DNA from: Candidatus Poribacteria bacterium | GTDB taxonomy: Bacteria; Poribacteria; WGA-4E; WGA-3G | Assembly: GCA_022828145.1 (NCBI GenBank) | Contig: JAJEJA010000073.1 | Coordinates: forward strand, 124,001 to 188,000 | Direction of reading: 5' to 3' | DNA: 64,000 nucleotides | In this document: positions 33,161 through 42,831 of the stretch, piece after piece | Layout: the number at the start of each line of letters is the position of its first letter | Position numbering within the stretch: position 1 is the first letter of the stretch | Position numbers and translations under genes: made by a program | Notes under the pieces: generated by a model | The model's input: only the letters and a program-made list of their open reading frames with translations | Database searches by the model: none | Told to the model about the DNA's origin: nothing

Positions 33161-35680
33161 CTAATGTTTGTCACTTATTCTTGTAGGTGCTTGTCCCTGA
33201 ATGAAAGGTTCGTTGCTGATGTTTTCCACTGGACTTTTCTCTTTATTCCTTAACAATCCTGTCGTTTTGTCAATCTCCCAGAACTCAATTCCTTTCGGAA
33301 TTTCAAAATCTTTATGAGGACCGCGTACCCCTTCAGCAACGAATCGTGCCCAAATCGGTAGTGCTGCCCATGCCCCTTGCTGATTATAGTTACGGATACC
33401 TCTCTGCTGTTTGTCGAGACCCACCCAAACACCTACAACCAAGTCGTTTGTATATCCGATGAACCATGCATCAACGAAGTCATTTGTGGTACCTGTTTTA
33501 CCAGCAACAGGCCGTGTATTCTGTAGATTCAGATAATACGGTTCCCGTGTTGCCCTAATAGCTGTTCCTGATTTTATCACACTATGTAAGAAAGAGGTCA
33601 TCTGATACGCGGTTTTTTCATCAATCACACGTGTTCTATCCTGTTGATAATTCTCATTTGGATAGATTATCTCCCCTTCCTTATCCGTAATGTACTCTAT
33701 GTATTTCGGTTCAACTTTGATACCACGGTTTGCAAATACGCCGTAAGCAGAAGTTAGTTCAAGCACTGTCATACCAAATGCTCCTAATATAAGTGCCGGT
33801 TTTTTAGGATCCATTTTAGTAGAAATTCCCATTCTTTTAGAAAGGTCAATAATTCTGACAATCCCTTCTCTATATCCTTCTGCGGTCACAGGTGTTTCCC
33901 AAGCAGCCTTTGCTGTGGCTACGTTGATTGATTTCTTTAGTATACTTCTAATGGTTACAGGACCATAGAACTTTCCATCTGTATAGTTCCCTGGTTCCCA
34001 AATTTGACCGGGCATGTGTTGAATTTTCCACTGTTTGTCAACGATGATGGATGCTGGCGTTAGAAGGGCAGGTTCCTCCATTAAAGCCGTGAAGACTATC
34101 GGTTTAAATGCGGAACCGGGTTGACGTTTGGCATTACCTAATGCTCGATTTAAGAAATTGTAATTTCTCATTTCGCGAATGTACGGATTTACACCATCTA
34201 TACGGTATTCGCGACCGCCTACCATCGCTTTTACAGAACCTGTCTTTGGTTCAAAAGCGATGAGTGCAGCTTGTAGATACCTTGACTGAGGATCTATACC
34301 CCTTGGATTGTCCTTATTCTTATCGTAGTCTGGGAGGTGCTTCCCCCACTCCCCATCCAAGTAACGCAGATGTTCTGCAACAGTTTGCATCGCCAGGGAT
34401 TGCATGGACATATCAATCGTTGTATAAACCTTTAAACCCTCATTATACAAACTGTTCTTTAGTTCTGATATGTCTTCAAGTTCGTTTCTTAAATGATCAA
34501 TAAAATGTCCAGCAGTGTTCCGTTTCTGTCTGACAGATATCTGATTTTGACTTACAACTGCTATAGGTTGCTTTCTACTTTCTTGATATTCTTTTGGTAA
34601 AATGAAACCTTGGCTGTTCATTGACATGAGAACAACATCACGGCGTTTCTTAGCATTCTTCGGATTTTTGACCGGAGAATACTGTGTCGTTCCTTTAGGA
34701 ATACCTGCCAGTAACGCACATTCATGGAAGTCAAGATCCGATACCTCTTTTCCAAAATAAGCCTTAGCCGCCTTCTGCACGCCATAGAGTTGTTGACCAT
34801 TGAATCTGCCAAAGTCAATATAGTTGAGATAGGCTTCCAGGATTTGTGATTTAGACAGCTGGCGTTCTATCCTGAAGGAGAGTAAGATCTCACGTGCTTT
34901 TCTGGCAATCGTCCGCTCCTTACCAAGATATACATTTCGTGTTAGCTGCTGGGTTAAGGTACTCGTTGCACCCAATCTATCGCTCTTTGTTACAGTATCC
35001 TTAATCGCACCGACTAATCGCACAATGTCTATACCAGAATGCTGGTAAAATCGTCTATCCTCAATAGCGATAAAAGCATCAACAAGTTTTCTCGGCATGT
35101 CGGTCAGTGGGATAATCTTACGGGTTGTTCCTTCGTCATCGCCAGAGAACTCAGCAATCAGTTCCGGTTCAAGATAGAAATTTCTTAGATCATTTCCTTT
35201 CTCATCGTGTATATATAGTACTTTTCCATTCTTAATCGTTAATTTAACCCGTAGTGCCCCCGTATTTTCCGCCATGTAAGGATATTTAAATGTCCTTGTG
35301 AACACATCTATGGTTCCATTCCGTTTCCCTATTTCACCTTGCAATTTCACATGAAATTGACCTTGAGAGTTTACACCTTTCGTAGGGGGTGATACCTCTT
35401 CATATTCTAAACGCAGTAACTTATCAATCAGAAAAACAGCTGAATTAGTCCTTTGAACTTCACAGATGGTGGAATAGACTTCAAGGTGTTGCCGCCATGT
35501 CTGTTTGTCTTCCTTGTATTCTAATCTATTTAGGTCAAGTACTGCAATGTCTTGCCAACATCCAATTGTAAAACCACCGACAACGCCAATACAGAAACAG
35601 GCGATAAAGAATATCAGCAACAATCCTGACAAGACGATTGTAAGAAGTGATTGTAAAATGTTGTTTAAAATCCGCCGCAT
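33161..35680 (-). CDS. Penicillin-binding protein 1A (bifunctional transglycosylase/transpeptidase)
   Basis: Class A peptidoglycan synthase, 839 aa, with an N-terminal membrane anchor (about 10-40). The GT51 glycosyltransferase shows EDRRFYQHSGIDIVR and STLTQQLTRNVYLGKERT. The transpeptidase has SxxK in QPGSAFKPIVF, SxN in KKSINVATA and KTG in VAGKTGTTNDFVDAWF. All catalytic motifs are present. It lies 16 bp after a thiol-redoxin gene on the same strand, which is an unusual companion. It polymerises and cross-links peptidoglycan at the outer face of the inner membrane. Confidence 0.93.
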   Translation of the reverse strand: MRRILNNILQSLLTIVLSGLLLIFFIACFCIGVVGGFTIGCWQDIAVLDLNRLEYKEDKQTWRQHLEVYSTICEVQRTNSAVFLIDKLLRLEYEEVSPPTKGVNSQGQFHVKLQGEIGKRNGTIDVFTRTFKYPYMAENTGALRVKLTIKNGKVLYIHDEKGNDLRNFYLEPELIAEFSGDDEGTTRKIIPLTDMPRKLVDAFIAIEDRRFYQHSGIDIVRLVGAIKDTVTKSDRLGATSTLTQQLTRNVYLGKERTIARKAREILLSFRIERQLSKSQILEAYLNYIDFGRFNGQQLYGVQKAAKAYFGKEVSDLDFHECALLAGIPKGTTQYSPVKNPKNAKKRRDVVLMSMNSQGFILPKEYQESRKQPIAVVSQNQISVRQKRNTAGHFIDHLRNELEDISELKNSLYNEGLKVYTTIDMSMQSLAMQTVAEHLRYLDGEWGKHLPDYDKNKDNPRGIDPQSRYLQAALIAFEPKTGSVKAMVGGREYRIDGVNPYIREMRNYNFLNRALGNAKRQPGSAFKPIVFTALMEEPALLTPASIIVDKQWKIQHMPGQIWEPGNYTDGKFYGPVTIRSILKKSINVATAKAAWETPVTAEGYREGIVRIIDLSKRMGISTKMDPKKPALILGAFGMTVLELTSAYGVFANRGIKVEPKYIEYITDKEGEIIYPNENYQQDRTRVIDEKTAYQMTSFLHSVIKSGTAIRATREPYYLNLQNTRPVAGKTGTTNDFVDAWFIGYTNDLVVGVWVGLDKQQRGIRNYNQQGAWAALPIWARFVAEGVRGPHKDFEIPKGIEFWEIDKTTGLLRNKEKSPVENISNEPFIQGQAPTRISDKH

Positions 35681-35696
35681 AATACCTCCAGTAACA

Positions 35697-36323
35697 CTAT
35701 GGTGTGCGATCTAATTCTGCTTTTCTCACTCTTTTTATGGTACACCCAATCGCACGCGTTTTTCTCTGTTTTTCTGGAATAGGTTTGTCATCTAAAACTA
35801 AATTTAACACGTTCTGTAGATAATGCTCTTCTGGATTCTTTCGACTATCATCTATACCACCCCTATAACGCAAAGTCTTCTTAGCATCTATGAGGAATAC
35901 TTCCGGTGTTCTACGCGCTTGAAAATAGTCTGCAATCTTATTCTCTGGATCCAATAGAATTGGCAAGTTGACGTTGGTAAAACCGTGCTTTTCACTATAC
36001 TTTTTTATAGCTTCAACCGTCTCGTGTTTATTCGAATGGATACCTACAAATTGAATCTCTTTTTCCTTGAAATCCTTGATGAGTTTAGTAATTCGCTCTA
36101 CATAATCATCTACGACAGGACATTCCGTCGCAAGGAAAATCAGTACAGCCGCCTTTTTCTTATCCAGGAGTTTCTTTAATGTATACGGTTTTTTCTCAAT
36201 ACTATCTAACTGAATCTCTTTGACGATTTCATCAACCTTTACAGGTTCTTCTTTTTTATTCTCAGCGGACAAGATGCAGACAGATACTATCAGAACAAAA
36301 AAAATCAGAAAGCACTTTCTCAT
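35697..36323 (-). CDS. Exported thioredoxin-fold (redoxin/AhpC-TSA) protein
   Basis: 208 aa with an N-terminal signal peptide (FLIFFVLIVSVCILSA). The thioredoxin fold includes AAVLIFLATECPVVDDYVERI with a single Cys in ECPVV at the usual active-site helix start, IQFVGIHSN, and the cis-Pro region RRTPEVFLIDAKKTLRYRGGIDD. A second Cys occurs near the C-terminus (AIGCTIKR), a possible resolving residue. Similar proteins are often called redoxin-domain or thiol-disulfide isomerase-like. The promoter TTGAAC-17-TATAAA lies upstream. It is followed closely by PBP1A. Confidence 0.8.
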   Translation of the reverse strand: MRKCFLIFFVLIVSVCILSAENKKEEPVKVDEIVKEIQLDSIEKKPYTLKKLLDKKKAAVLIFLATECPVVDDYVERITKLIKDFKEKEIQFVGIHSNKHETVEAIKKYSEKHGFTNVNLPILLDPENKIADYFQARRTPEVFLIDAKKTLRYRGGIDDSRKNPEEHYLQNVLNLVLDDKPIPEKQRKTRAIGCTIKRVRKAELDRTP

Positions 36324-36365
36324 GATAGTTTCTCCACCATTAAAACGTCAGATTCTACAAGTTCG

Positions 36366-36394
36366 TTTATAATTGCGAAACTGAGTATGTTCAA
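36366..36394 (-). promoter_or_regulatory. Sigma70-type promoter for the redoxin-PBP1A operon
   Basis: Minus strand TTGAAC (36394-36389), 17-bp spacer, TATAAA (36371-36366), about 45 bp before the redoxin start. Confidence 0.6.
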
Positions 36395-36409
36395 TGTCCA
36401 ATTTCTGAA

Positions 36410-37156
36410 TTAAAACGTTGATAGAAAGTCTGTTAATTCATGCAAATGGGTTAGTTGTATATCAACAACCGAAAGATCAAGGCATTCTTTAGGTTGATTT
36501 CCGACCATCCATGCTGTCCACATCCCTACTCTTTTCGCTCCAACCATATCAGCCGTGTAGCTATCACCTACATAGATAGCTTCCTCTGGATTAACACCTA
36601 ATTCTGACAAAGCAGCTTCAAAAATGCTCGGATCAGGTTTTATCTTACCAAACACTGTTGAATCAATAATCACATCAAGCAGCGAAGTGAGATTATATTC
36701 ATCACACCAGCCGCGAGTATTACCAAAATTATTGCTAATTACACCAAGTTTATAGTCATTACGTAGTTTTTCCAACCACTCTCGGTTTTTTGTTAGGTGT
36801 TCAGATGCTCCTTGGCAGAACCACACAACATATTCATCTTTTAATTGCTGAGGTAAGTTCAATCTATTGAAAATACCTGTTGCAATTGCATCAACAGTTT
36901 CACGTAAAGTGTAATTTGCAGCCTTAACATTTGTTGCAACTAAACCTACAGGTAACATAGACCCATCTTGATATGATGCCTCATCAGGCGATTTTTCAAA
37001 CGCAAATTCCAATATCGTTTCTCTATCCGCAACATCAAACGCTTCACGTGTTATTTCTGGATGGTGTCTATGAATGAATTGATATGTCCTTTCAAGCCAG
37101 TGAATACCATTACCATCTAAAGTACCACCGAAATCAAAAACCAAAGCTTGAATCAT
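36410..37156 (-). CDS. HAD-superfamily hydrolase
   Basis: 248-aa haloacid-dehalogenase-type phosphatase. Motif I is LVFDFGGTLDGNG (nucleophile Asp, but Gly where the acid/base Asp usually sits two residues later), motif II GVISNNFGN, motif III lysine in FGKIKPDPSIFEAAL and motif IV IYVGDSYTADMVGA. A helical cap lies between motifs I and II. It starts immediately at the end of the GT9 gene and is the last gene of a PHP-GT9-HAD operon. It may dephosphorylate a sugar phosphate feeding glycan synthesis. The missing second Asp would lower phosphatase efficiency. Confidence 0.8.
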   Translation of the reverse strand: MIQALVFDFGGTLDGNGIHWLERTYQFIHRHHPEITREAFDVADRETILEFAFEKSPDEASYQDGSMLPVGLVATNVKAANYTLRETVDAIATGIFNRLNLPQQLKDEYVVWFCQGASEHLTKNREWLEKLRNDYKLGVISNNFGNTRGWCDEYNLTSLLDVIIDSTVFGKIKPDPSIFEAALSELGVNPEEAIYVGDSYTADMVGAKRVGMWTAWMVGNQPKECLDLSVVDIQLTHLHELTDFLSTF

Positions 37157-38248
37157 TTAGTGTGTATCCTCAGCTAATGTTGTGCTTTTCTTACTGTTTA
37201 ATCCCTCTAATACTGCGTCTAATACGTGTGATGTTTCTATCTCTTTCATACACAGATAGGGTATATCATTATACATACAAGTGCGTTTGTAACAAGGTCT
37301 ACAAGGCACAGGTCTCTCAATAAGTGTGTGTCCTTCTCCATAAGGTTGATGCCGTATAGGATCGGTCGGACCAAAGAGTGCAACACACGGTGTACCCACC
37401 GCTGCTGCAATATGCATAGGTCCACTATCACACGTCAAACATAACGTACACAATTCCAATAAGGCTCCAAGTTCAAATAAACTTGTCTTACCAACAAGAT
37501 TAATGGTAGAATCAATTGGCGGTAATTGATCAGCCAAGTCCTGTTCTGAAACGGATCCCGTAATTACGATTTTTGTATCACGAACAGCAGCAATAATCTC
37601 CCTAATTACAATTTCAAATCTCTCAATATCCCACCGTTTTGATTGCCAAGTAGTGCCAATATTAACCGCAATTAACCTATCCCTCACAGATACACCGTGA
37701 CTCCGTAAAAGTTTCTTAACGCTCTTCCGATCAGTTTCTGTATGCCAAAATTCTAATGCAAGTTCACGATCTTTTATTACCACTTCTTTTAACGGGCCAT
37801 CTGCTTCAAATCCATTGTTATCATCAAGCAGACTAATCACGCTCAGATAACGATGTACTTCATGAATATCTGTATTTGCAGGACAAGCTGCAGAGAAAAG
37901 AAGACCGCGTCCTTTATAATTCGAACCAATTCTGAATGGAACTCGGGCAAAAAATGGAAGTAACGCATTACGGAATGAAGAAGGATGTAAGACAACAGCA
38001 ATATCAAAATTGCGATCTCTTATGATCTTCGCCAACCCAATAAATGATGAAAAGAAACCGTACTGTTTTTTATCAACAAGGCAACTATCAATATACGGAT
38101 TACTATTCATCAAGTCTATAACCTGTGCTCGTAACAGAAAGGTTAAGTGAGAACCAGGATAACGTTCTTTGAGCGCCCGTAATGCTGGCGTTAACAGAAC
38201 CATATCTCCAATCCAAGCACCTGTATGACACACCAGTATTCTTAGCAT
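37157..38248 (-). CDS. Glycosyltransferase family 9 (heptosyltransferase-like)
   Basis: 363 aa; the start MLRILVCHTGAWIGDMVLLTPALRAL at 38248 overlaps the PHP gene stop by 4 bp (ATGA). The GT-B fold GT9 pattern is clear: the N-terminal GxxGDxVLxTPxLRAL, VNIGTTWQSKRW at the start of the C-terminal Rossmann domain, and CLTCDSGPMHIAAAVGTPCVALFGPTDP for sugar-nucleotide binding. A late Cys-rich segment (RPCYKRTCMY) is seen in many members. It probably adds a sugar to an LPS-type core or other surface glycan at the inner membrane face. Confidence 0.88.
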   Translation of the reverse strand: MLRILVCHTGAWIGDMVLLTPALRALKERYPGSHLTFLLRAQVIDLMNSNPYIDSCLVDKKQYGFFSSFIGLAKIIRDRNFDIAVVLHPSSFRNALLPFFARVPFRIGSNYKGRGLLFSAACPANTDIHEVHRYLSVISLLDDNNGFEADGPLKEVVIKDRELALEFWHTETDRKSVKKLLRSHGVSVRDRLIAVNIGTTWQSKRWDIERFEIVIREIIAAVRDTKIVITGSVSEQDLADQLPPIDSTINLVGKTSLFELGALLELCTLCLTCDSGPMHIAAAVGTPCVALFGPTDPIRHQPYGEGHTLIERPVPCRPCYKRTCMYNDIPYLCMKEIETSHVLDAVLEGLNSKKSTTLAEDTH

Positions 38249-39123
38249 CAGAAATAAAAGGGATTTGACCAAGCCTTCTTACCGGTCTCATCTGTCACTT
38301 CAACTCTTACATATTTTGTACTGTCAGGGATTGAGAAGGTCGCCTCAGTTAATAACGCACCGTCTTGTGGCAAGATACGTCTACCTCGACTGCATTCTGA
38401 CTTGAATACAATGGATTGTGCAGCATCACATTTTACAGTCATCTTTTTGTCTTCAATAGTGATATCTTCAATTTCTGGTCCAATCGTTGAATAAAATGAA
38501 CCTGTTCGCAGTGCTTCCATTATTCCATCGATTGTAAGTTCTTCAGCTTTTACATTAATCCATCCGTGAAAACAATCGTGTTCTGTACCGTGAGCATCGT
38601 CTGAGGCAATTCCGTAAACCGGTCCACATCTATCCAACATATCATCCCAGGCTTGTTCAGAAAAGCCTTTGCCGTTACCCATACAGGTATCATTATACAC
38701 TTCAACAGCAAAATACCCGCGTAATGGGAGATAGTCAATAATTGTATGACCACACCAATACGGATGACAGATAACCGCTTCACCGCCTTGACTCTTTATC
38801 TCTTCTATCACTGCGTTCGGATGCAGCTTAGCACAGTTTATCGGTTCATGAATATTAATAGCCACTATATGATAGACAGGACCCCCATAAGGGTTAGCGG
38901 GATGTACTTCACTTCCTGAAATCGCAAGAAAGTCCTCAGTAGAGTTTGCGGACACATCATTAACTTTTCTGTGGTCAGTTAAAACCAGAAAGTCATAGCC
39001 TTCATCACGATAAGCTCCAAATCTGTCAGCGATAGAGAGTCTACCATCGGATTCTGTGCTATGACTATGTGTATTTCCTCTATACCACTTACCGGGTTTC
39101 TGGAAAGGATTATTGTTTAACAT
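38248..39123 (-). CDS. PHP-domain metallohydrolase (CehA/McbA-like)
   Basis: 291 aa. PHP metal motifs are visible in order: RGNTHSHSTESDG (HxH), FLVLTDHRKV, SGSEVHP, AVICHPYWCGHT and ASDDAHG, enough for a di- or trinuclear site. It looks cytoplasmic (no signal peptide). AAGGAG precedes the ATG. Members hydrolyse phosphoesters or carbamates; with a GT9 and a HAD phosphatase behind it, a sugar-phosphate or glycan role is possible. The protein ends in a short beta-rich tail (STKYVRVEVTDETGKKAWSNPF) after the PHP domain. Confidence 0.85.
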   Translation of the reverse strand: MLNNNPFQKPGKWYRGNTHSHSTESDGRLSIADRFGAYRDEGYDFLVLTDHRKVNDVSANSTEDFLAISGSEVHPANPYGGPVYHIVAINIHEPINCAKLHPNAVIEEIKSQGGEAVICHPYWCGHTIIDYLPLRGYFAVEVYNDTCMGNGKGFSEQAWDDMLDRCGPVYGIASDDAHGTEHDCFHGWINVKAEELTIDGIMEALRTGSFYSTIGPEIEDITIEDKKMTVKCDAAQSIVFKSECSRGRRILPQDGALLTEATFSIPDSTKYVRVEVTDETGKKAWSNPFYF

Positions 39124-39176
39124 GTTCTACTCCTTGTTGTCAGTTCTTAAATCAAAATTAGCATTGGTTTAAGATA

Positions 39177-39205
39177 TATGTATACATTCAGTTACACAGT
39201 TACAA
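39177..39205 (-). promoter_or_regulatory. Possible promoter for the PHP-GT9-HAD operon
   Basis: Minus strand TTGTAA (39205-39200), 17-bp spacer, TACATA (39182-39177). Moderate match upstream of the PHP start at 39123. Confidence 0.35.
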
Positions 39206-39303
39206 CATCATACATTGTCTGTTCAATTTTACCATATTCAGCAGCAGTATGTCAATTTGAATGGATACAATTGAAAAATCTATCACCTGACAACAATTTC
39301 AAC

Positions 39304-39332
39304 TTGACGTAATCAAGGCAAAGTGATATACT
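39304..39332 (+). promoter_or_regulatory. Sigma70-type promoter for the YCF48/TolC gene run
   Basis: TTGACG (39304-39309), 17-bp spacer, TATACT (39327-39332), about 45 bp before the ATG at 39380, which is preceded by GGAGGTG. Confidence 0.75.
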
Positions 39333-39379
39333 AAATCTATAATCTGAAAATTATTGGAAAAAATGGAGGTGTCGTTAAC

Positions 39380-41260
39380 ATGAAACGCACGACATTGTGC
39401 TTTATTCTTTTATTTCTGTTCTTACACATTACACCGTTCACATTTGCTCAGAAGGATTGGGTGAAAATTAGCGAATCTCAATGGCAATCAAACTTTACAG
39501 ATGTTTTTTTCGTTGATGATATGCACGGATGGATCGTCGGAAGCAACTCAGCTATTCTAAACACAACTGATGGTGGAAAAACATGGCAACCGCAACCGAA
39601 CCGTCCCTTACCCTTCATCGTAGAGTTCAATAAAGTCCACTTCATCAATCCAAAAATCGGATGGATCGTAGGTGAAAACGGCACCGTATTGAAATCTATA
39701 GATGGCGGAAACTCGTGGAGTAAGTTAGTTACGGATACACGCATAGCTCTATCAGGTGTCTCATTCGTAGATGAAAAAAACGGATGGGCATGCGGCGATG
39801 GGGGTTTTGTCATGCATACAAACAATGGCGGAATCTCTTGGGAACAGCAAGGTATAGAAACTAATAATCAGGTCGAAAGTGTTCATTTCGTTAACGCTAT
39901 GGTCGGTTGGGCGGCAGGCGGTGGCGGAACTATACTTCACACAACCGATGGCGGAGAAAACTGGGGTTTCCAAACAAGCGCAACTGTAAACACACTTGAT
40001 TCAATATCAATGCTAAACGATAAAATCGGTTGGTCAGTCGGGGCAGGTGGGGCAGTCGTTTCCACAGTGGATGGAAAAAATTGGCAAGTTCAACAGAGCA
40101 ATGTACCAAATTCTAACGGAATGCCTGAACCTATATGGGATGTTCACTTCGCAAATCCGAGCTTTGGATTAGCCGCAGCAGAATTCGGCGTAATCCTCAG
40201 GACAAACGATGGTGGAATAACATGGACACCCATCAAACAACGACCTGTTGCTGCACGACTTCAAGGTGTCCACATGATCAGCGCAACTGAAGCATGGATC
40301 GTCGGTGTTAAATCCACAATTTTACATACAACAGATGGTGGTGACACGTGGGAAGTCGTCTCAAGCGCAAATGAACTCAGGGCAGCTTATTTTCACAACG
40401 ATCAACTCGGTTGGACAGTGGGATTGGCTGGAGCTGTCATGCACACGACTGATGGCGGCACTACATGGACACCTCAAAACAGCGGTGATGTTTTCGAACT
40501 CTTCGGTATCGGTTTTGTTGATGAATTGAAAGGATATATCGTAGGAAGCAATGCTGCACTGCTTGAAACCTTAGATGGCGGAAATACATGGAAAAGTGTT
40601 AGCGACCCCGGCGATGAAGGACACGGTAGAGCCAAACGCATACAATTCAGTGGACCGAATAGTTGGAAAAGTGCTATGGGCTGCTACGCTATGAGCTTCG
40701 CAAGTGCAACCCACGCTTGGGCAGTAGGGGAAACTGGAAAAGTTATGAAAACTGAGAACAGCGGTGAATCATGGATCGGTGTGGATATAGATACTAACTT
40801 CACTGGCGCAGGTTTCAACAATCTTTACGGTGTACATTTTCTAAATGAAAACATAGGCTGGATCGTCGGCTCAGCTGGAACTATCGCAAAAACTGAAGAT
40901 GGTGGCAAAACTTGGAGTATCCAGATGGGGTACGCAGAACTGCAAGACGTGTATGCAATCTCACCAAAAAAAGTTTGGACCGCAGGACACCAAGGCACAA
41001 TTATGCATTCCCAAGATGGCGGAGAAAACTGGACCGAGCAAACAGTGCCAACTGATGAGAACCTTAATGCAATCTTATTCGTAAATGAACAAGATGGATG
41101 GGCAGCAGGTGATAAAGGGTTAATCTTGAAAACCACTGATGCAGGTGTTACCTGGCTAAAACATAGCTCACCCACTATTAACAATCTTAGATATATTGTC
41201 AAAGCACCCAACGGAACACTGTGGATTATCGGAGACGCAACGACAATCCTTCGGTATTAG
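39380..41260 (+). CDS. Exported YCF48/BNR-like beta-propeller repeat protein
   Basis: 626 aa with an N-terminal signal peptide (FILLFLFLHITPFTFAQ). The body consists of about a dozen repeats of the form GWIVGxxGxILxTxDGGxTW, as in YCF48/Hcf136 photosystem assembly factors and BNR-type sialidase-like propellers. It lacks catalytic sialidase residues that I can identify. Such repeat proteins are common in uncultured marine bacteria, probably as periplasmic or surface binding scaffolds. It heads a plus-strand run followed 24 bp later by TolC. A clear sigma70 promoter precedes it. Confidence 0.8.
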   Translation: MKRTTLCFILLFLFLHITPFTFAQKDWVKISESQWQSNFTDVFFVDDMHGWIVGSNSAILNTTDGGKTWQPQPNRPLPFIVEFNKVHFINPKIGWIVGENGTVLKSIDGGNSWSKLVTDTRIALSGVSFVDEKNGWACGDGGFVMHTNNGGISWEQQGIETNNQVESVHFVNAMVGWAAGGGGTILHTTDGGENWGFQTSATVNTLDSISMLNDKIGWSVGAGGAVVSTVDGKNWQVQQSNVPNSNGMPEPIWDVHFANPSFGLAAAEFGVILRTNDGGITWTPIKQRPVAARLQGVHMISATEAWIVGVKSTILHTTDGGDTWEVVSSANELRAAYFHNDQLGWTVGLAGAVMHTTDGGTTWTPQNSGDVFELFGIGFVDELKGYIVGSNAALLETLDGGNTWKSVSDPGDEGHGRAKRIQFSGPNSWKSAMGCYAMSFASATHAWAVGETGKVMKTENSGESWIGVDIDTNFTGAGFNNLYGVHFLNENIGWIVGSAGTIAKTEDGGKTWSIQMGYAELQDVYAISPKKVWTAGHQGTIMHSQDGGENWTEQTVPTDENLNAILFVNEQDGWAAGDKGLILKTTDAGVTWLKHSSPTINNLRYIVKAPNGTLWIIGDATTILRY

Positions 41261-41284
41261 TCTTCTTCGGAGGAAATTACTCAG

Positions 41285-42703
41285 ATGAATACCAAAAGGT
41301 TCCATCGCATGTATTGCCTTGGAACCCCTTTTCTACTATTACCTTTATTACTATTAACGACATTACTATCACTAACTTTTTCTGTGTATGCAAATGAAAC
41401 GAAGGTTCTAAACCTTGAACAAAGCTTAGCAACCGCAAAGGAGAACAACCTGGCTATTCAAGCCGCTTTGGAAAATTTGAAGGCTGCTGAAGCACAGATC
41501 ACCGCATCCCGCGCAACAATGCTACCACGACTGACAGCAAATGGAAACTATACATACTTTAGAGATGTACAAAAGTCGGTCATTCAGGCTGAAGGCGGGT
41601 TCGGGTTTCCTGTCCCCGGTGAGGATATGGATGAAATGCAACCTTCAAACCCAGACAATGAAGCTGAGCTGATTGAACTGGAGTTTGGAGCACAACACAA
41701 TATACAAGGAACAGTCAGCTTAACACAACCCATATTTGCATGGGGACGCTACTATGACGCTTACAAGACAGCCAAAATTGGATATAAAGCAGCACAAGAG
41801 GATGTAGAAACTGCATATCAAAAACTACGCGTTGATGTATTCAATGCATTCTACGCAGTTCTAATCACACAAGAATTCGTTAAGGTTGCTGAACAGAGTC
41901 TTGAACTTGTTGAAAAACAACTTAACATTGCACAGACAGCTTTTGCAGCAGGTACAGCAACTAATTTTGATGTGCTGCGAGCAAAAGTACAACTCGCAAA
42001 TGCTAAATCACAACTAATTCGGGCAAAAAACAGCGTAAAGAATGCTAAAAACATATATAAAACTACCTTGAATTTACCACTTTCTCAAGAAATATCAGTT
42101 CAAGGTACTTTTGAAGTAAAGGATGTTAACTTAAAACTTGATGATCTAATTGACATCGCACTTGATAAACGGCCTGAAGTCAGAAAGGCACTACTTAATG
42201 AAGAAGTTGGAGAGAAACAGATCAGTATAGCAAAAACAAGAAGACTTCCCGATCTCACTTTCTTTTCTAATTATCAGATTTCTCACAATGAGAGACTAAC
42301 CCAAATGAATCGTATTTGGAGTTTAGGTCTTCAGATCAATGTGCCAATTTTTGATGGGTTTGCAACAAAGGCTGCCATTGAACAAAGTGAGTCAATACTG
42401 AAGCAGTCGCAATTAGGAACAGCACAAGTAAAAACAGTTATTGAATCTGAAGTAAGGAAAGCATATCTTGACCTACAGGAAGCCAGATCATTAATTGATA
42501 CACAACGGGAGACTGTTAGTCAAGCTGAAGAAACCGTCAGAATTGCTACACTGCAATTCGAAAATGGAATGATTACAACAGTCGAAATGACAGACGCACA
42601 ACTTGCACTCATGCAGTCAAAAGTCAACCGACTTCAAGCATACCACGATTATGTGATCGGTTTAGTTCGACTTGAAAAGGCAATTGGACAGCGTATTGAA
42701 TAA
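41285..42703 (+). CDS. TolC-family outer membrane efflux protein
   Basis: 472 aa with a signal peptide (LLLPLLLLTTLLSLTFSVYA) followed by an outer-membrane-factor fold. There are two internally similar helical halves, with typical TolC-family phrases SLATAKENNLAIQAALENL, ATMLPRLTANGNY, FAAGTATNFDVLRAKVQLANAKSQ, and in the second half RRLPDLTFFSNYQ and FENGMITTVEMTDAQLALMQSK. Ribosome-binding site GGAGGAAA. It forms a trimeric channel-tunnel, normally with an inner-membrane pump and an adaptor; the adaptor follows, but no pump is seen. Confidence 0.9.
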   Translation: MNTKRFHRMYCLGTPFLLLPLLLLTTLLSLTFSVYANETKVLNLEQSLATAKENNLAIQAALENLKAAEAQITASRATMLPRLTANGNYTYFRDVQKSVIQAEGGFGFPVPGEDMDEMQPSNPDNEAELIELEFGAQHNIQGTVSLTQPIFAWGRYYDAYKTAKIGYKAAQEDVETAYQKLRVDVFNAFYAVLITQEFVKVAEQSLELVEKQLNIAQTAFAAGTATNFDVLRAKVQLANAKSQLIRAKNSVKNAKNIYKTTLNLPLSQEISVQGTFEVKDVNLKLDDLIDIALDKRPEVRKALLNEEVGEKQISIAKTRRLPDLTFFSNYQISHNERLTQMNRIWSLGLQINVPIFDGFATKAAIEQSESILKQSQLGTAQVKTVIESEVRKAYLDLQEARSLIDTQRETVSQAEETVRIATLQFENGMITTVEMTDAQLALMQSKVNRLQAYHDYVIGLVRLEKAIGQRIE

Positions 42704-42719
42704 CATAAGGTTCTTACAC

Positions 42720-42780
42720 GGCACTCGGAGAGTGCCTACTACTATTAAAGAGACGGCACTCGGAGAGTGCCTACTACTAT
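42720..42780. repeat. Two copies of the GGCACTCGGAGAGTGCC palindromic repeat
   Basis: Units begin at 42720 and 42755 (35-bp period). Each has the core GGCACTC-GGA-GAGTGCC, a perfect 7-bp stem, followed by TACTACTAT. They lie between tolC and the adaptor gene. They belong to the family also at 33016 and 49159. Confidence 0.8.
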
Positions 42781-42831
42781 AATAAAAATACAACTTTTCA
42801 CAATAATATCTACTGAAGGAGTTTAATAAAA